Assembly: GCA_028274465.1 (NCBI GenBank)
Contig: CM051456.1
Coordinates: forward strand, 46,436,870-46,500,869
Direction: 5' to 3'
Length of the DNA: 64,000 bases
Origin: Plantago ovata
Lineage: Eukaryota > Streptophyta > Magnoliopsida > Lamiales > Plantaginaceae
A model generated the notes under the pieces. That model did no database searches. It was not told the DNA's origin and saw only the letters and a program-made list of their open reading frames with translations. Of this stretch, positions 46,598 through 57,390 are shown piece after piece (positions within the stretch are counted from its first letter, which is position 1; each line of letters begins with the position of its first letter). The position numbers were made by a program, and so were the translations under genes.

Positions 46598-47915
46598 TGA
46601 TGAATGTGTATTTTACACTTTCATTTGAGTCTTTTTCAACTATTTTAGCTATCCTCTATGTTAATTTAGCTATATTTTAGTAAATTTTATTAGAATAGTG
46701 TCACGTTTCCCTTTAGTTTTTATTTTACAGGTTTTTGTTGAAAAACGAGGATTTCAGGGCAATTATATTGAAGTTGACAAGGAATTGGTGTTAGAGAAGC
46801 CTAATTGGAGTATCTGAAGGTTTTCGGATAGGATTTGAAGTCTAGGGGTCGAATCTGGAGGTTAGAAGGCCACTAGAAGTCAGAAACCGAGTCCGAAAAC
46901 GGGAAGAAATCCAAAAACGCGTCAAAAACGCGCAAAATCCCGGAATTTACTCCTGGGAGAATCGCCCGGGACGTGGGGCGAATCGCCCCACACCAGGCGA
47001 CTCGCCCGGTGTGTGGGGCCCTTCGCCCCACACAAATTCGAACACTATATATAGTTGCTCAGTTTTTCTCCGAATTTCATATTTTTCCAGACCTATTCTC
47101 TCACCTTTCTCTGTAGTTTTAGGTAGGAACTTCCCAGAGCCTGTTCTGGGGGTTCGTAGCTTAGGAGATACTTTTCATAGCAGTTTGGAGCTTGTAAGAT
47201 CGCGATTCTTCAGAGACTGACAACCTTCGGTAACATTGTATCTTACAGTTTTTCTACTTATTCTTATATATCTTTCAATATGTTTTCTTCTATGATTTCT
47301 GTTGATTGCATGACAACTATGAGTAGCTAAACTCATCGTTGGTGATAGTATGTGAATTCTTAGCGAAGGGTTGATAATTATGCTAATGGCTATATCGCGC
47401 ATTATACTCCGTGTTATTGCTTTATTTCTTTGATCTAGCGGAATCTATATCTTCGTATGTTGATTAATTATTGCGCACAACTGGACAATAGTCTTTAAGC
47501 TATCAGAATCTATATCTTCGTAGTGTTGAATAATTACGAAACATAATTGGACAATAGTGTTTGACCTATCAGAATCTATATCTTCGTAGTGTGTGATAAT
47601 TACAACAGGACAACTCATAGATCAAGATCTCCATGCAAAACCGAGGAATTTACGCATGATTATTAACCCGTTATGCTTTGAAGGACCATACTATCACCAA
47701 TCTCCATTATCTGTTAAGAAAAACCTTTGCTATACCGTCTGTTGTTTTTATATTCTAAATTAGATTTGATAAAGCTAGTTATAGTCCTTAGAGATCGACA
47801 CTCGAGGTTATTCTACTGCTACACTACGGTTTTCGTTGTAGTTGTGAATTGTCTTTGGCTAAATAATAAATTTATTTGATATTCGCTTTGGAACACGACA
47901 CCAGCACGTTCATCA
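46598..47915 (+). repeat. GA3 3' LTR (family A)
   Basis: 1318 bp ending GCACGTTCATCA. It has the AATAGTGTCACGTTT box, a palindrome block (about 46950-47035) with one module more than the 5' LTR, TATATATA (47046-47053) and three 65-bp repeats (47442-47612). Confidence 0.92.
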
Positions 47916-47920
47916 CTTGG

Positions 47921-48591
47921 TCTATTCCTCCGACTTGGGAGTCTAAGACTTTGATTAGTAGCAGAGCTACTAGACCAAGTCAGTGGTAGAGATGCTTCCT
48001 CTTAACGTGCTTTGTCCAAGTCACGGGAGCAATCTCTTCTTTCTTCATTTTCTCATTTCTGACATCACTGTAGAAGGCTTCTATCTCTTCATCAGTGGCA
48101 GTGATGTCATCTTCAGTTCCAGTGGTTGGAATTTGAAAGATTTCTGCTAAATCAGTCCATTTCAGGACGATTTGCGTGTTCTGAACTGTAGAAAAGATCA
48201 CTTTTTCAGTGACTCCTTGACTATCAGTTAGGGACTGGATTTCTGCATTGTTGTAGAATTCCATAGTATCTAACATGCTCACTTGCTTAGGGCGAGCTGT
48301 TATAAAGTGAATGAGGCCTTGCTGTTTAATGAAGTCAAGCGCCTCTTCATTGTCACCGTCTAGTTCTTGTTCATAGAAGTATCGGATATACTTCTTCTTT
48401 GCAAAACCACCCCATTGCATCATCATCTCACACTTTGTAGTGTCTAGATATGAGGGAGGCATAGGTTTTTCTGTTATCCTATCGTTTTTCAACACAACTT
48501 TCGCTGTGTTAGTCACCGGAGTTGTGCGTTTTTCAGCACTATCAACCTTAGACAACTTTGATGTCTTAGATGATTGTCTTCTTGGTGCCAT
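47921..48591 (-). pseudogene. C3 env-position gene, N-terminal part
   Basis: Minus strand, start MAPRRQSSKTSKLSKVDSAE at 48591. After a basic Ser/Lys start, the stretch FAKKKYIRYFYEQELDGD, LDFIKQQGLIHFITARPK, TMEFYNNAEIQSL and IVLKWTDLAEIFQIP follows the order of the plant-transposon-protein-type domain also seen in GB1 and GA3 ORF2. GA3 interrupts it at 47916-47920. It lies about 750 bases after the RNase H end, the env position of Sireviruses. Confidence 0.62.
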
Positions 48592-49336
48592 TTCTTTATA
48601 TAGATGAGAAATGTGTACGAAAAAGATTATTTGCTTTTTGACCGGAGGTACAGTAGATTCAGGCTAAAATTTGTAGAGAAAGGAAATGTGAGTTACAGAA
48701 TTTTGTCTTTCTCTAACTCCTTCTTTATATAGTGTCTCTGATGTGAAAGAATCTCAATCGATTTGAGTTCTCAGCAAGGGTAAAACAGAGAAACAATGGC
48801 GTTAGTGGAGCCTTTGCATTAAATGCGTAGTGGCCCACTAACAAAAACCGTCAGAGCACTCTTTCTCTTTGTAATGTTAACCGTTAGATCAATAACTCCT
48901 TTTAATCAGTGACCACGATTGTATTTCATGTCATGATTATGAGCGAGTTTATTTGTGCCTGATTAACGTCACAAATTGATTTTACCGAGATTTATGGGAT
49001 TTGATTGCTTGCTGAAATAAACAAGAATCTTTTCAGCGAGTTTGCATAAATAGCCTTGTTACTTGCCGAAAGTTCCCCCTTTCTCAGACATCTCATATTT
49101 CCTTAAGTTTAAAAGATATTTCTGAGTTCCCGTATCAGTAAATTCTTTTTATACTTGAGATATCTTTTGGTAAAATCTGAGAAGTGAGTTTTGCTCTTTT
49201 CTGAGTTCCCGTCTCAGAATATTCCCTTGATACTTGAATACCTGTTTCAGTATCTTTGATTGTCTGAATACCCGTTTCAGCAATCTTTAAGGTTTTTCTC
49301 TTACTGAGTGCCTGTCTCAGCAAGTGATCAAGTTTC
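48592..49336 (-). other. C3 spacer between pol and env-position gene
   Basis: Contains a 16-base copy of the LTR edge (CAAGTTTCCTAACAAA at 49329-49344 on the plus strand, identical to 31328-31343), then an array of five 17-base near-palindromes, and on the element strand a polypurine-like GAGAAAGGGGGAAC (near 49070-49085). No gene is apparent. Confidence 0.7.
49122..49320 (-). repeat. Array of five 17-base near-palindromes
   Basis: Plus-strand copies at 49122-49138, 49201-49217, 49234-49250, 49264-49280 and 49304-49320, consensus CTGARTNCCYGTYTCAG. Ends CTGA/TCAG pair. Spacing is irregular (30-79 bases). Confidence 0.8.
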
Positions 49337-50409
49337 CTAACAAATACCCATTTTGAAGGAATTACTTGCTGAATGCCTTATCATTGCGAATCTATTATCT
49401 GGTAGGGGCTTGGTAAAGATGTCAGCAAGTTGATCATCAGTACCTACTTTTACAACCTCAATATCTCCCTTTTCCACATGATCTCTAATGAAATGATGTC
49501 TAATATCAATGTGCTCTGTCCTTGAGTGAAACTTAGGATTTTGCGTGATAGCAATAGCACTTGTATTATCACAAAAGATTGGTTTTTTCTTTGCAAAAAT
49601 ACCATAATCTCTTAATTGTTGCTGAATCCATAGGATTTGAGCTGTGCAACAACCAGCCGCAATGTACTCAGATTCAGTAGATGAATTGGCAACACAGGTT
49701 TGCTTCTTGCTGAACCATGATATTAATCTAGTACCCAAAAACTGACAAGTTCCAGAGGTACATTTTCTATCAAGAGTTGATCCTCCATGATCAGCATCTG
49801 AATAACCAACCCATTGAAGTCCAGAATCTTTAGGATACCTTAATCCAAGATTGATTGTACCTTTGACATATTTCAGTATCTTAAGTGCCTTTTTGTAGTG
49901 TGATTCTCTTGGGTCAGATTGGAATCTTGCACACACACAAACAACATACTGAATGTCAGGTCTACTTGTTGTTAAATACAACAAGGAACCAATGAGCTTC
50001 CTATACTTGTGTGCTTTAACACTTTTATCTTCTTTAGTATAGCCCAATTTGGTACCAACGCTCGTAGGGATCTTTTCAGGTTTCTCTTCCTCTTTGATCC
50101 TAAACTTTATGAGCATTTCTTTCGCATACTTTGATTGATTTATGAATATTCCATCTTTGAGTTGCTTGACTTGCAACCCTAGGAAATAATTCAATTTTCC
50201 CATCAAACTCATTTCAAATTTGTTTGTCATGAGCTTGGCAAAATCATCACAAAGTTGCTTGTCCTTAGATCCAAATATAATGTCATCCACATATATTTGA
50301 ACTAAGAGAATGTTACCATCATGGTTCATGGTAAATAAAGTTTTGTCAACTTCACCTTTCTTGAAACCATTATCCAGCAAGAACTTAGCCAAGGTATCAT
50401 ACCAAGCTC
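49337..50409 (-). pseudogene. C3 reverse transcriptase end and RNase H
   Basis: Minus strand: the catalytic YVDDIIFGS box (near 50275-50300), FEMSLMGKLNYFLGLQV, SLLYLTTSRPDIQY, then RNase H with YSDADHGGSTLDRKCTSG (near 49770-49810), NSSTESEYIAAG and HIDIRHHFIRDH. Element replication enzyme. GA4 separates this part from the upstream RT at 50409/60135. The visible stretch is open. Confidence 0.88.
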
Positions 50410-51572
50410 TGATGAACGTGTATTTTACACTTTCATTCGAGTCTTTTTTCACCAATTTAGCTATCCTCTATGTTAATTTAGCTATATTTTAGTGCATTTT
50501 ATTAGAATAGTGTCACGTTTCCCTTTAGTTTGTATTTTACAGGTTTTGTGTAAAAAACGAGATTTTCCGGGCAATTATATTGAAGAGAACGAAGAATTGG
50601 TGTTCCGAAGGCATTTTTGGAGTATCTAGAAGATTCCGGATAGTATTTGAAGTCTAGGGGTCGTGTCTGAAGGCTAAAAGGTCACTAGAAGGCAAAAATC
50701 GAGTCCGAAATGGAAAAGAAATCCAAAAACGCGTCGAAAATGCGTCAAAGGCCAGCTGGAGGTCCCGGGCGATTCGCCCGGTGAGTGGGGCGACTCGCCC
50801 CACACCTTCCGAACCCCTATATATAGTTGCTCAGTTTTCTCCGTTTTTCATACTTTCTCAGACCTTTTCTCTCACCTTTCTCATTAGTTTTAGGTAGGAA
50901 TTCTCCAGAGCCTATTCTTGGGATTCTTAGCATAGGAGACACTTTTTTTTATCGTTTTGGAGCTTGTAAGATCGCGATTCTTTGGAGATTGACAACCTTC
51001 AGTAACATTGTATCTTACAGTTTTTCTATTCATATTTATTTATCTTTCAACATGTTTTCATTCAATCTTGCTATGATTTCTGTTGATTGCATGTCATCTA
51101 TGAGTAGCTAAATTTATCGTTGGTGATAGTATGTGATTTCTTAGCGAAGGGTTGATAATTATGCTGATGGCGATAAAGCGAATCAGACTTTGAGTTATTG
51201 CTTTATTTCTTTGATCTATCTAAAATCTCTATCTTCGTAGTGTTGAATAATAACGGAACACAATTGGACAATTCATTGATCAAAGATCTCTATGCAAAAT
51301 GATCGGGTACTTCATGCATGATTATTAACCTTTTATGCTTTGAATGATCATACTATCACTAACTTCCATTATCTGATAAGAAAAACATTTGCTAAGTCGT
51401 CTGTTGATTTTATAGTTTAAGTTAGATTAGATAAAGCTAGTTATAGTTCTTAGAGATCGACACTCGAGGTTATTTTACTGTTGCACTACGGTTTTCGTTG
51501 TAGTTGTGAATTGCCTTTGGCTAAATACAAATTTATTTGATTAATTAGAATCTGATAAATTCCGGTTCATCA
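50410..51572 (+). repeat. GA4 5' LTR (family A)
   Basis: 1163 bp, TGATGAACGTG ... GGTTCATCA. Palindrome block with two modules (50765-50806), TATATATA at 50818-50825. A single ATCTTCGTA unit, as in GA2. Confidence 0.92.
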
Positions 51573-51575
51573 AAT

Positions 51576-51594
51576 TGGCACCGTTGCCGGGGAC
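51576..51594 (+). promoter_or_regulatory. GA4 primer binding site (tRNA-Asp)
   Basis: TGGCACCGTTGCCGGGGAC, three bases after the LTR; near-perfect complement of the tRNA-Asp 3' end. Confidence 0.9.
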
Positions 51595-51716
51595 TATACT
51601 CCTTTTTTCTGTTTAGCTTTTATATATTTTCAGCATTCAATTACTAGTTTTAGTAGTTTTTATTTTTTCTATTTGATCTCTCTGATACTCTCTTCTTAGC
51701 TTGTTACAGATAGTGT

Positions 51717-54700
51717 ATGCGACATACACGATCTAGAGGAACACCGCTTGCTGATTCAATTGCTGAGATCGACATAGTCTACCACTAAAGAAGGCGACTA
51801 CTTCGAAGACGTGAACTAGAGGAAATAGAGGATACCGATTTCTCTGAATCTCTACACAGTCTTTTCAAGGAAATCGACGGAATGGCAGAAGCTAGACCAC
51901 TGAAAGCATGGGTTCAACCCTCCAAGGATCGTATGAGGGGACCAGCGATTGTTCTTTCGTCTGCAACTCGTGATCTGGAAATCAAGAACCACGCGTTCCA
52001 ACAACTTCCGAGGTTCTATGGCTTAGCAAGGGAAGATGTGATGGGGTACTTGCACGATATCGATGATTTCGTCAACCAACTCCCACGACCCGAAGCTGAA
52101 ATAACAACGGATGAGTTGAGGATGAAGGTTTTTGCTATGGGGCTTGGCGACAGAGCCAAGTCATGGTTGAGTTCTCTACCGGCGGGATCGCTGGACACTT
52201 GGGAGAAGGTTTTTTCAGCTTTCATGGAGAAATACTTCCCTCACACCTTGACTACCGCGCTTAAGGCGCAAATCACTGGGTTCAAACAAGATTATGATGA
52301 GACCATCTACACCGCATTTGAGAGGTTCCAAGACCTCATGAACAAGTGCCCTCACCATGGTTTTGAGCTTTTGGATCTAGTCCAACACTTCTACAATGGT
52401 CTAACCTTCGAAAACCAACAAGTGGTGGATTTGCAATGCCGTGGCAATATTTGGGAAGAAACCGCAGAAGCCGTCTGGGCGGTTTTCGAAAGGCTTGCCA
52501 AGGGTTCGCAATTCAAGGATCCTAGAGAAATGGTTAGGAGACGTGGACCTGAAGCTCCACCTACTCAGGAAGCCCCTATGTATGGGGGGAATGGGGATCG
52601 ATTCGAGTGCTTTACCAACGAGTTGAAACAAGTCCTCAAGAACTCCGCAGGAACAGCTATGTCGAACGAAGTTTGCCGAATATGCAAGAACTATGGGCAT
52701 GGAGCTCATATGTGTAGATCAGAGCTTGCATATGATGATGGCAATTGGGTTCAAGGAGGTGAAGAGGAAGCCTTTGCTACGGAATTTGGTACTCAAGAAG
52801 CTAGCTACGGACAAGATGGTAGAAATCCTCGAGGTAGATTTTGGAGAAGAGGATTCCGAAACAATCAAGGATATGCACCGGCTAGCCAAACTTATGGCCC
52901 TAACCAAGACCGTAGTAGGCTTAACTATGGTAATGATCACTGCGAAAATCCCGCTCCGAAAGAGCAACCGAAGTCGAAGACAGCTCTACTGATGGAGAAC
53001 TTGCAAAAGATGGTTGATCACACCCAAAGTTTTCTTAAGCGTTATGAAGAAGATTCCGAGAAGACTAGGGCGACGCTTGATCGATTGGAAGAGAGCACTA
53101 GGCTTGCCCATCAAAAGATGCAAGAGTTGATCGACCAAGGAGCAAGTAGGGAGCAAGGGAAGCTACCTAGCAACACTGAGAAGTCGATGTCCATTACCTT
53201 GGTGGGTGATCTACCTGTTGAAATTCCCATCAAGAAGGTTGCTAAGTGCGAGTGTTGCAAGGATAAAGAACCCCCACTAGCCAAGGAAGAAGAGAAGGAC
53301 CTTGGTTCTGATGAGAGTGAAGAGGAGCAAGAGGACCCCGAGCCAATCCCTCAAAGTTTTGATGTTAAGGTCGGGATTGGTGAACTTGAAGATGTTCGTG
53401 CCACACTAGACACGGGATCCTACTCTAATGTGCTCCCAATGAATGTGTTTGAGAAGAGTAGCCTTGGAAAACTATCTGAGCATAAGGCTATTGTGCAATT
53501 GGCGGATGGATCCTTTGTGAGACCCGAAGGCGTTGTGAAGAACGTATTGGTTAAGATTGGTGAATCATCTGTGTAAACCAATTTTGTAGTTATGCCGGCG
53601 TCTACACCTGGGATGGGGGATGTTGTTCTCTTGGGGCGAACGTTCTTGACTAAACTACGCTCCGTGATAGACATCTACGGAAGGACTTCCACCATTGAGG
53701 TGGATGGCAAGCGACATGTGTTGCGAGCCATATCTGATCCACCTGATCACTTCAATGCTTCTCACACCATTAACTACTGTGGCCTTGCTGTCTATGTTTG
53801 TTGGTCCCTTTAAACAACAAGAAAAGACTAGAGGGGGGGGGGGTGAATAGTCTTATCAAACTTTCGTCGTTTAAAAACTTTCTCAGCAAGTACTTATTAC
53901 TTTTCCGTAATGAGTTTGCTGATACTTAACTTTCTCAGCAAGCGCAAGTTACTTTTCAGTAACTCGTTTTGCTGATACTTAAAATCAGAGAGCGGAAGTC
54001 TTTGATACAATAAGTACTTTTTCAGTAAGTGATAGTTTCAGCAAGTGAAGTGAGTGACTATGTACAGATAGATATGCTTTGCTGAAAACTAAGTACAGTA
54101 AGTAAATCACACAAACACTTTTTATAGTGGTATCTGAGAGTGGCGTAATCTCTCAACTAATCCACTTTGTCCTTTCTAGGACTGAATCCACTAAGATAAG
54201 ATTGAGGTTCCTTACAACACCTATCTAGAGCGATCCAAACAGATGCCAAAGCACACTTGCTTCGTTTCCAACCTAACTAGAGAACGTAACCTTGTTCTCC
54301 ACCAAACTTGGTACTTTTAATCAGCAACACTATGCTCGATTAAGTTCCCCCTGAATATCACGCCTGAAAGGGTGTATTTTCAGATAGAGAGGTTCGGGAT
54401 GAGATAACTTAATTATAACTTATTCAGTTACAACAAGTAATCTAAGAAACAAAACTTTGAATACTTTGCAGTAAACAAGTTTGATTGTTTCTGGTGTCAA
54501 GACTTGTTCTTGTTCGAAAGAAAGAAAGAACACTTTACTAATTTCTTAGCCGTGTAAGTTCTACTTCTTCACAAGTAGCTTTTTCAAGCTTTAAGTCTTG
54601 GAACGGATCAATGGCAGTAAAGAGTATTTGATGCGTATGTGAGTTTAAGCACAAGTGAGAGTATGATCACGTTGTTGACACACTTCAACTCTTTGCCGGA

Positions 54701-55434
54701 TGACCTCTATTTATTGTGAAATAAGGAGCCGTTTGAATTTCAAATTCTAAGGCTTTTGTTCCTTAAAATGTCACTATCTTGCTTTTGTACTTTCAGCAGC
54801 GTCCTTGTTTGTCTTCTAGTCTTCATGTCCTTCGCGTGCATCCTTTGCATTTAATGCTCATTTGAATAAAATTCAAATAGTAACATTGGAGCGAAAATAC
54901 AAGTACTTTCAGCAAGAGGTCACAAATGTTCATCAGCAAGCACAACCTACTCTGTCGTTTAGATTTTCACTTATGCAATGCTGTTGCTGAAGTTTCCACT
55001 TTCTAAGCAACATGTGCCTTTGTAGATACCAGTCTTCAGAAATCTTCCAGTCTTCAGTCTTTGACATCTTCAAGTTTCTGAGCGGTTCTAAATGCTTCAA
55101 TAGTTTGTTTGTGAAAACAAAGTACATCATCAGCAAATGCTTCAATAGGTTGTATTTCTTTTCAGAAAACAAGATACATCATAAGCGGTAAAACCAACCT
55201 ATCTAGCACCTACTCTAAGTCTTCAGCAAACGTTCCTCTTTTACAATGTCCTTAAAATTCTAAATTCCTATGGACCTTAAGAGTACTAGTTACTGGACTT
55301 TTCTTAATTTAGCATGGTTAATTGCTCATCAAAATTACAAGTTTCCTAACAATGTTCATTCTTATTCACAGGTTCGTGGCATGAGGAGAAGATCCATGAA
55401 GGGGAAGTCTAGTACCCTCAAGAAGAAGAGCTAG
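51717..55434 (+). pseudogene. GA4 gag-protease, interrupted by sC
   Basis: Close relative of the GA3 frame: EIKNHAFQQLPRFYG, MGLGDRAKSWLSSLPAG, CPHHGFELLDLVQHFYNGL, knuckle CRICKNYGHGAHMC (near 52674-52715), Gly/Arg/Tyr-rich segment, coiled linker, retropepsin DTGSYSNVLPM (near 53408) and VVLLGRTFL. The solo LTR sC (53799-55351) splits the last residues of the protease from the basic tail. A few breaks. Confidence 0.87.
53799..55351 (-). repeat. sC: solo LTR of the C3 family
   Basis: 1553 bp, plus strand TGTTGGTCCC ... TTTCCTAACA, flanked by ATGTT (53794-53798 and 55352-55356). Very close to the C3 3' LTR and carries the same G-run hairpin (near 53820-53850) and CAGCAA motifs. No internal sequence. 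Confidence 0.93.
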
Positions 55435-56581
55435 GCGCAAGAAGGAGTCGAGTCAAAGACTATAAACAATGGCGCTATCCGGGAGGCAACCCGGAGGTTT
55501 TATCGCTTTTTTACCGCTTTATTGCATTCATTCATCCATTGAACAATTTGCTTTTCATATGTGAATTTGTTCATCTCTGTGTCGTATGTGCTTATGTTTG
55601 TGTTTGAGTGAACTTTTTCGAGTGGTTTTATGAGTAAAATGGTTTTAGGGGTATAAAAAACTGAGTTTTCAAAAAAATTTCGTCTCCCTACCTCAGGAGG
55701 TGGGGGGCGAATCGCCCCCATGGGGGGCGAATCGCCCCACATGTCCAGAGAGCTCCACTCTCTCTGGACGTGGGGGGCGATTCGCCCCGCACGGGGCGAC
55801 TCGCCCCGTGGTACCTGCAAAGTTAAAAACGGGGAAACCCCCCTTTTTCCTCATTCTTCTCCTCTCCTTCACTCTCATACTCCCAAAAACCTAAAAAATT
55901 CGAAAATTCTTCAATCTTTCATAAAACCTTCAATCTTCCATCAAATTTTGTGTTCTTTAGCTTCAATCGAAGCCCATTACGTGCTCTTTCTTTTCATCCG
56001 AACAACTTTCACACTAGTGCATTCGTTTTCCAGATCTGAGGTATTTTCACATGAACCCTAATTTTTCAAATTTGGGAGTTTTCTGATTTGTGCTTCAATT
56101 AGGCTTATATGATGTATGGGTAGGTTTTTTGTGTGATTAGAAACGTTATTCACTATCAATTGCATGTTCAATTATGCTTGGTTTATTTGTTTAAGAATTT
56201 TCCTACTAGGTAACTATATCTCGTTATGCAATGTTACTTTTCCTTCCATTCCGTGGATATGATTGTATTTACTGATGTGATAATGATGGACATGATGGTA
56301 GAATGCATAATTGATGAGTTTGAGGATTTATGATGCTAGAATTTTCGCTACTATGGTATGAATTGAGCCTTATGATTTAAGGCTATTGGTTGTGTAGCAC
56401 GAGCATAATGTCATATATACATATCGAAGTTACTTGGGTGTGTTGCATGATTGGTAGCTAGATTAGACATGGATGATTTTGAGAAGTTCGATTGTTGATT
56501 ATCACTCGTGAATTTCACCCTTACATTTGCATATGCATAAGTCTGTTTTGTGTCATACGAGGTACTAATTGTTGTTTTTAG
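55435..56581 (+). other. GA4 spacer, palindrome block and candidate intron
   Basis: Stem TCCGGG-AGGCAA-CCCGGA (55478-55495); palindrome block (55688-55812) with GGGGGCGAATCGCCCC modules and the pair CCAGAGAG...CTCTCTGG; pyrimidine-rich leader; candidate intron 56041-56581 (GAG|GTATTT to TTTTTAG|GAACC, 541 bp) just before the ORF2 ATG at 56587. No gene. Confidence 0.7.
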
Positions 56582-56586
56582 GAACC

Positions 56587-57390
56587 ATGCCACAAGGGGA
56601 GAGGAGCACTTCCGTTTGGCTACAATGTGGTATTGGAGGCGGATCGATTACAACCATGTCAAGGAGAGTGATCTCGTTAGAGGTGCGTACAAGCCATGGG
56701 CTTTTGCAACAACGTCGCGGTTTACCGATAAAGAGGAACGAGGACCCACCAGGAGTGAGCACTCTTATGTCTATTCATGTACCACCGAAGGGATTGAAAC
56801 CAATATTACGACAGAAGTCTGTCACAAGGACTGCAAGGTTCGAGTGAATAGGAAAGTACCGGGGCGACCTCACCACAAAGGATTCAGTCTTGAGTCGACA
56901 GTGGTGACAAAGTTCCGAATCGCTAACTTGATTCCAAAACATAATGACATGGACACCCAGCCCCTCTTTAGGGTGACCCTCGACTGCCTCTAAAGGGAGC
57001 ACCATATAGACATCGGGAGCATCAACCGTAGAGAATGTGGTCGGCATTGGAAAAAATGGAAGAAGACCTCTGAGTATCCGAGCAGCTTACTGAAACTTCC
57101 CCGGGGTGTAAAACGTTGGAGAGGGAGACTCTAAGAGCACAACTCTTTCCCCTTCAACAGTTCACAGACTATTAGAGAGATACCGGATGAAAGATCCCAT
57201 AACTGCAGCGGCTAATCTTGAGGATTCTCTTCGACAATGCAACTCTACTAGTGATGATGGTGGTGACAGTAGTGACAATGAAGACAATAGGGACAATGAG
57301 GATGCCATGAACACTGATGGAGGAGTTGGTCCTATCCGTTCTATTAGTGGAACTACCACCACCACCACGAGCTCCGATGATCACCAATAA
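56587..57390 (+). pseudogene. GA4 ORF2 remnant
   Basis: Begins after the candidate acceptor in the same place as GA3 ORF2 and keeps short matches (STVVTKFRIANLIPKHNDMD; SSDDHQ-rich acidic end) to it, but is shorter and strongly decayed, with several breaks. Function unknown. Confidence 0.55.

Larger units (their letters stand above)
36396..47915 (+). mobile_element. GA3: near-complete family A element in C3
   Basis: 11.5 kb including two solo LTRs. Parts: 5' LTR, tRNA-Asp primer site, open gag-protease, hairpin, palindrome block, candidate intron, ORF2, 3' non-coding region, polypurine tract, 3' LTR. The target duplication is CTTGG (36391-36395, 47916-47920). It holds sB in its 5' LTR and sA after ORF2. 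LTRs differ by a few percent by eye plus a difference in palindrome number. Gag-protease looks whole; ORF2 has about one break. No polymerase. Confidence 0.93.
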
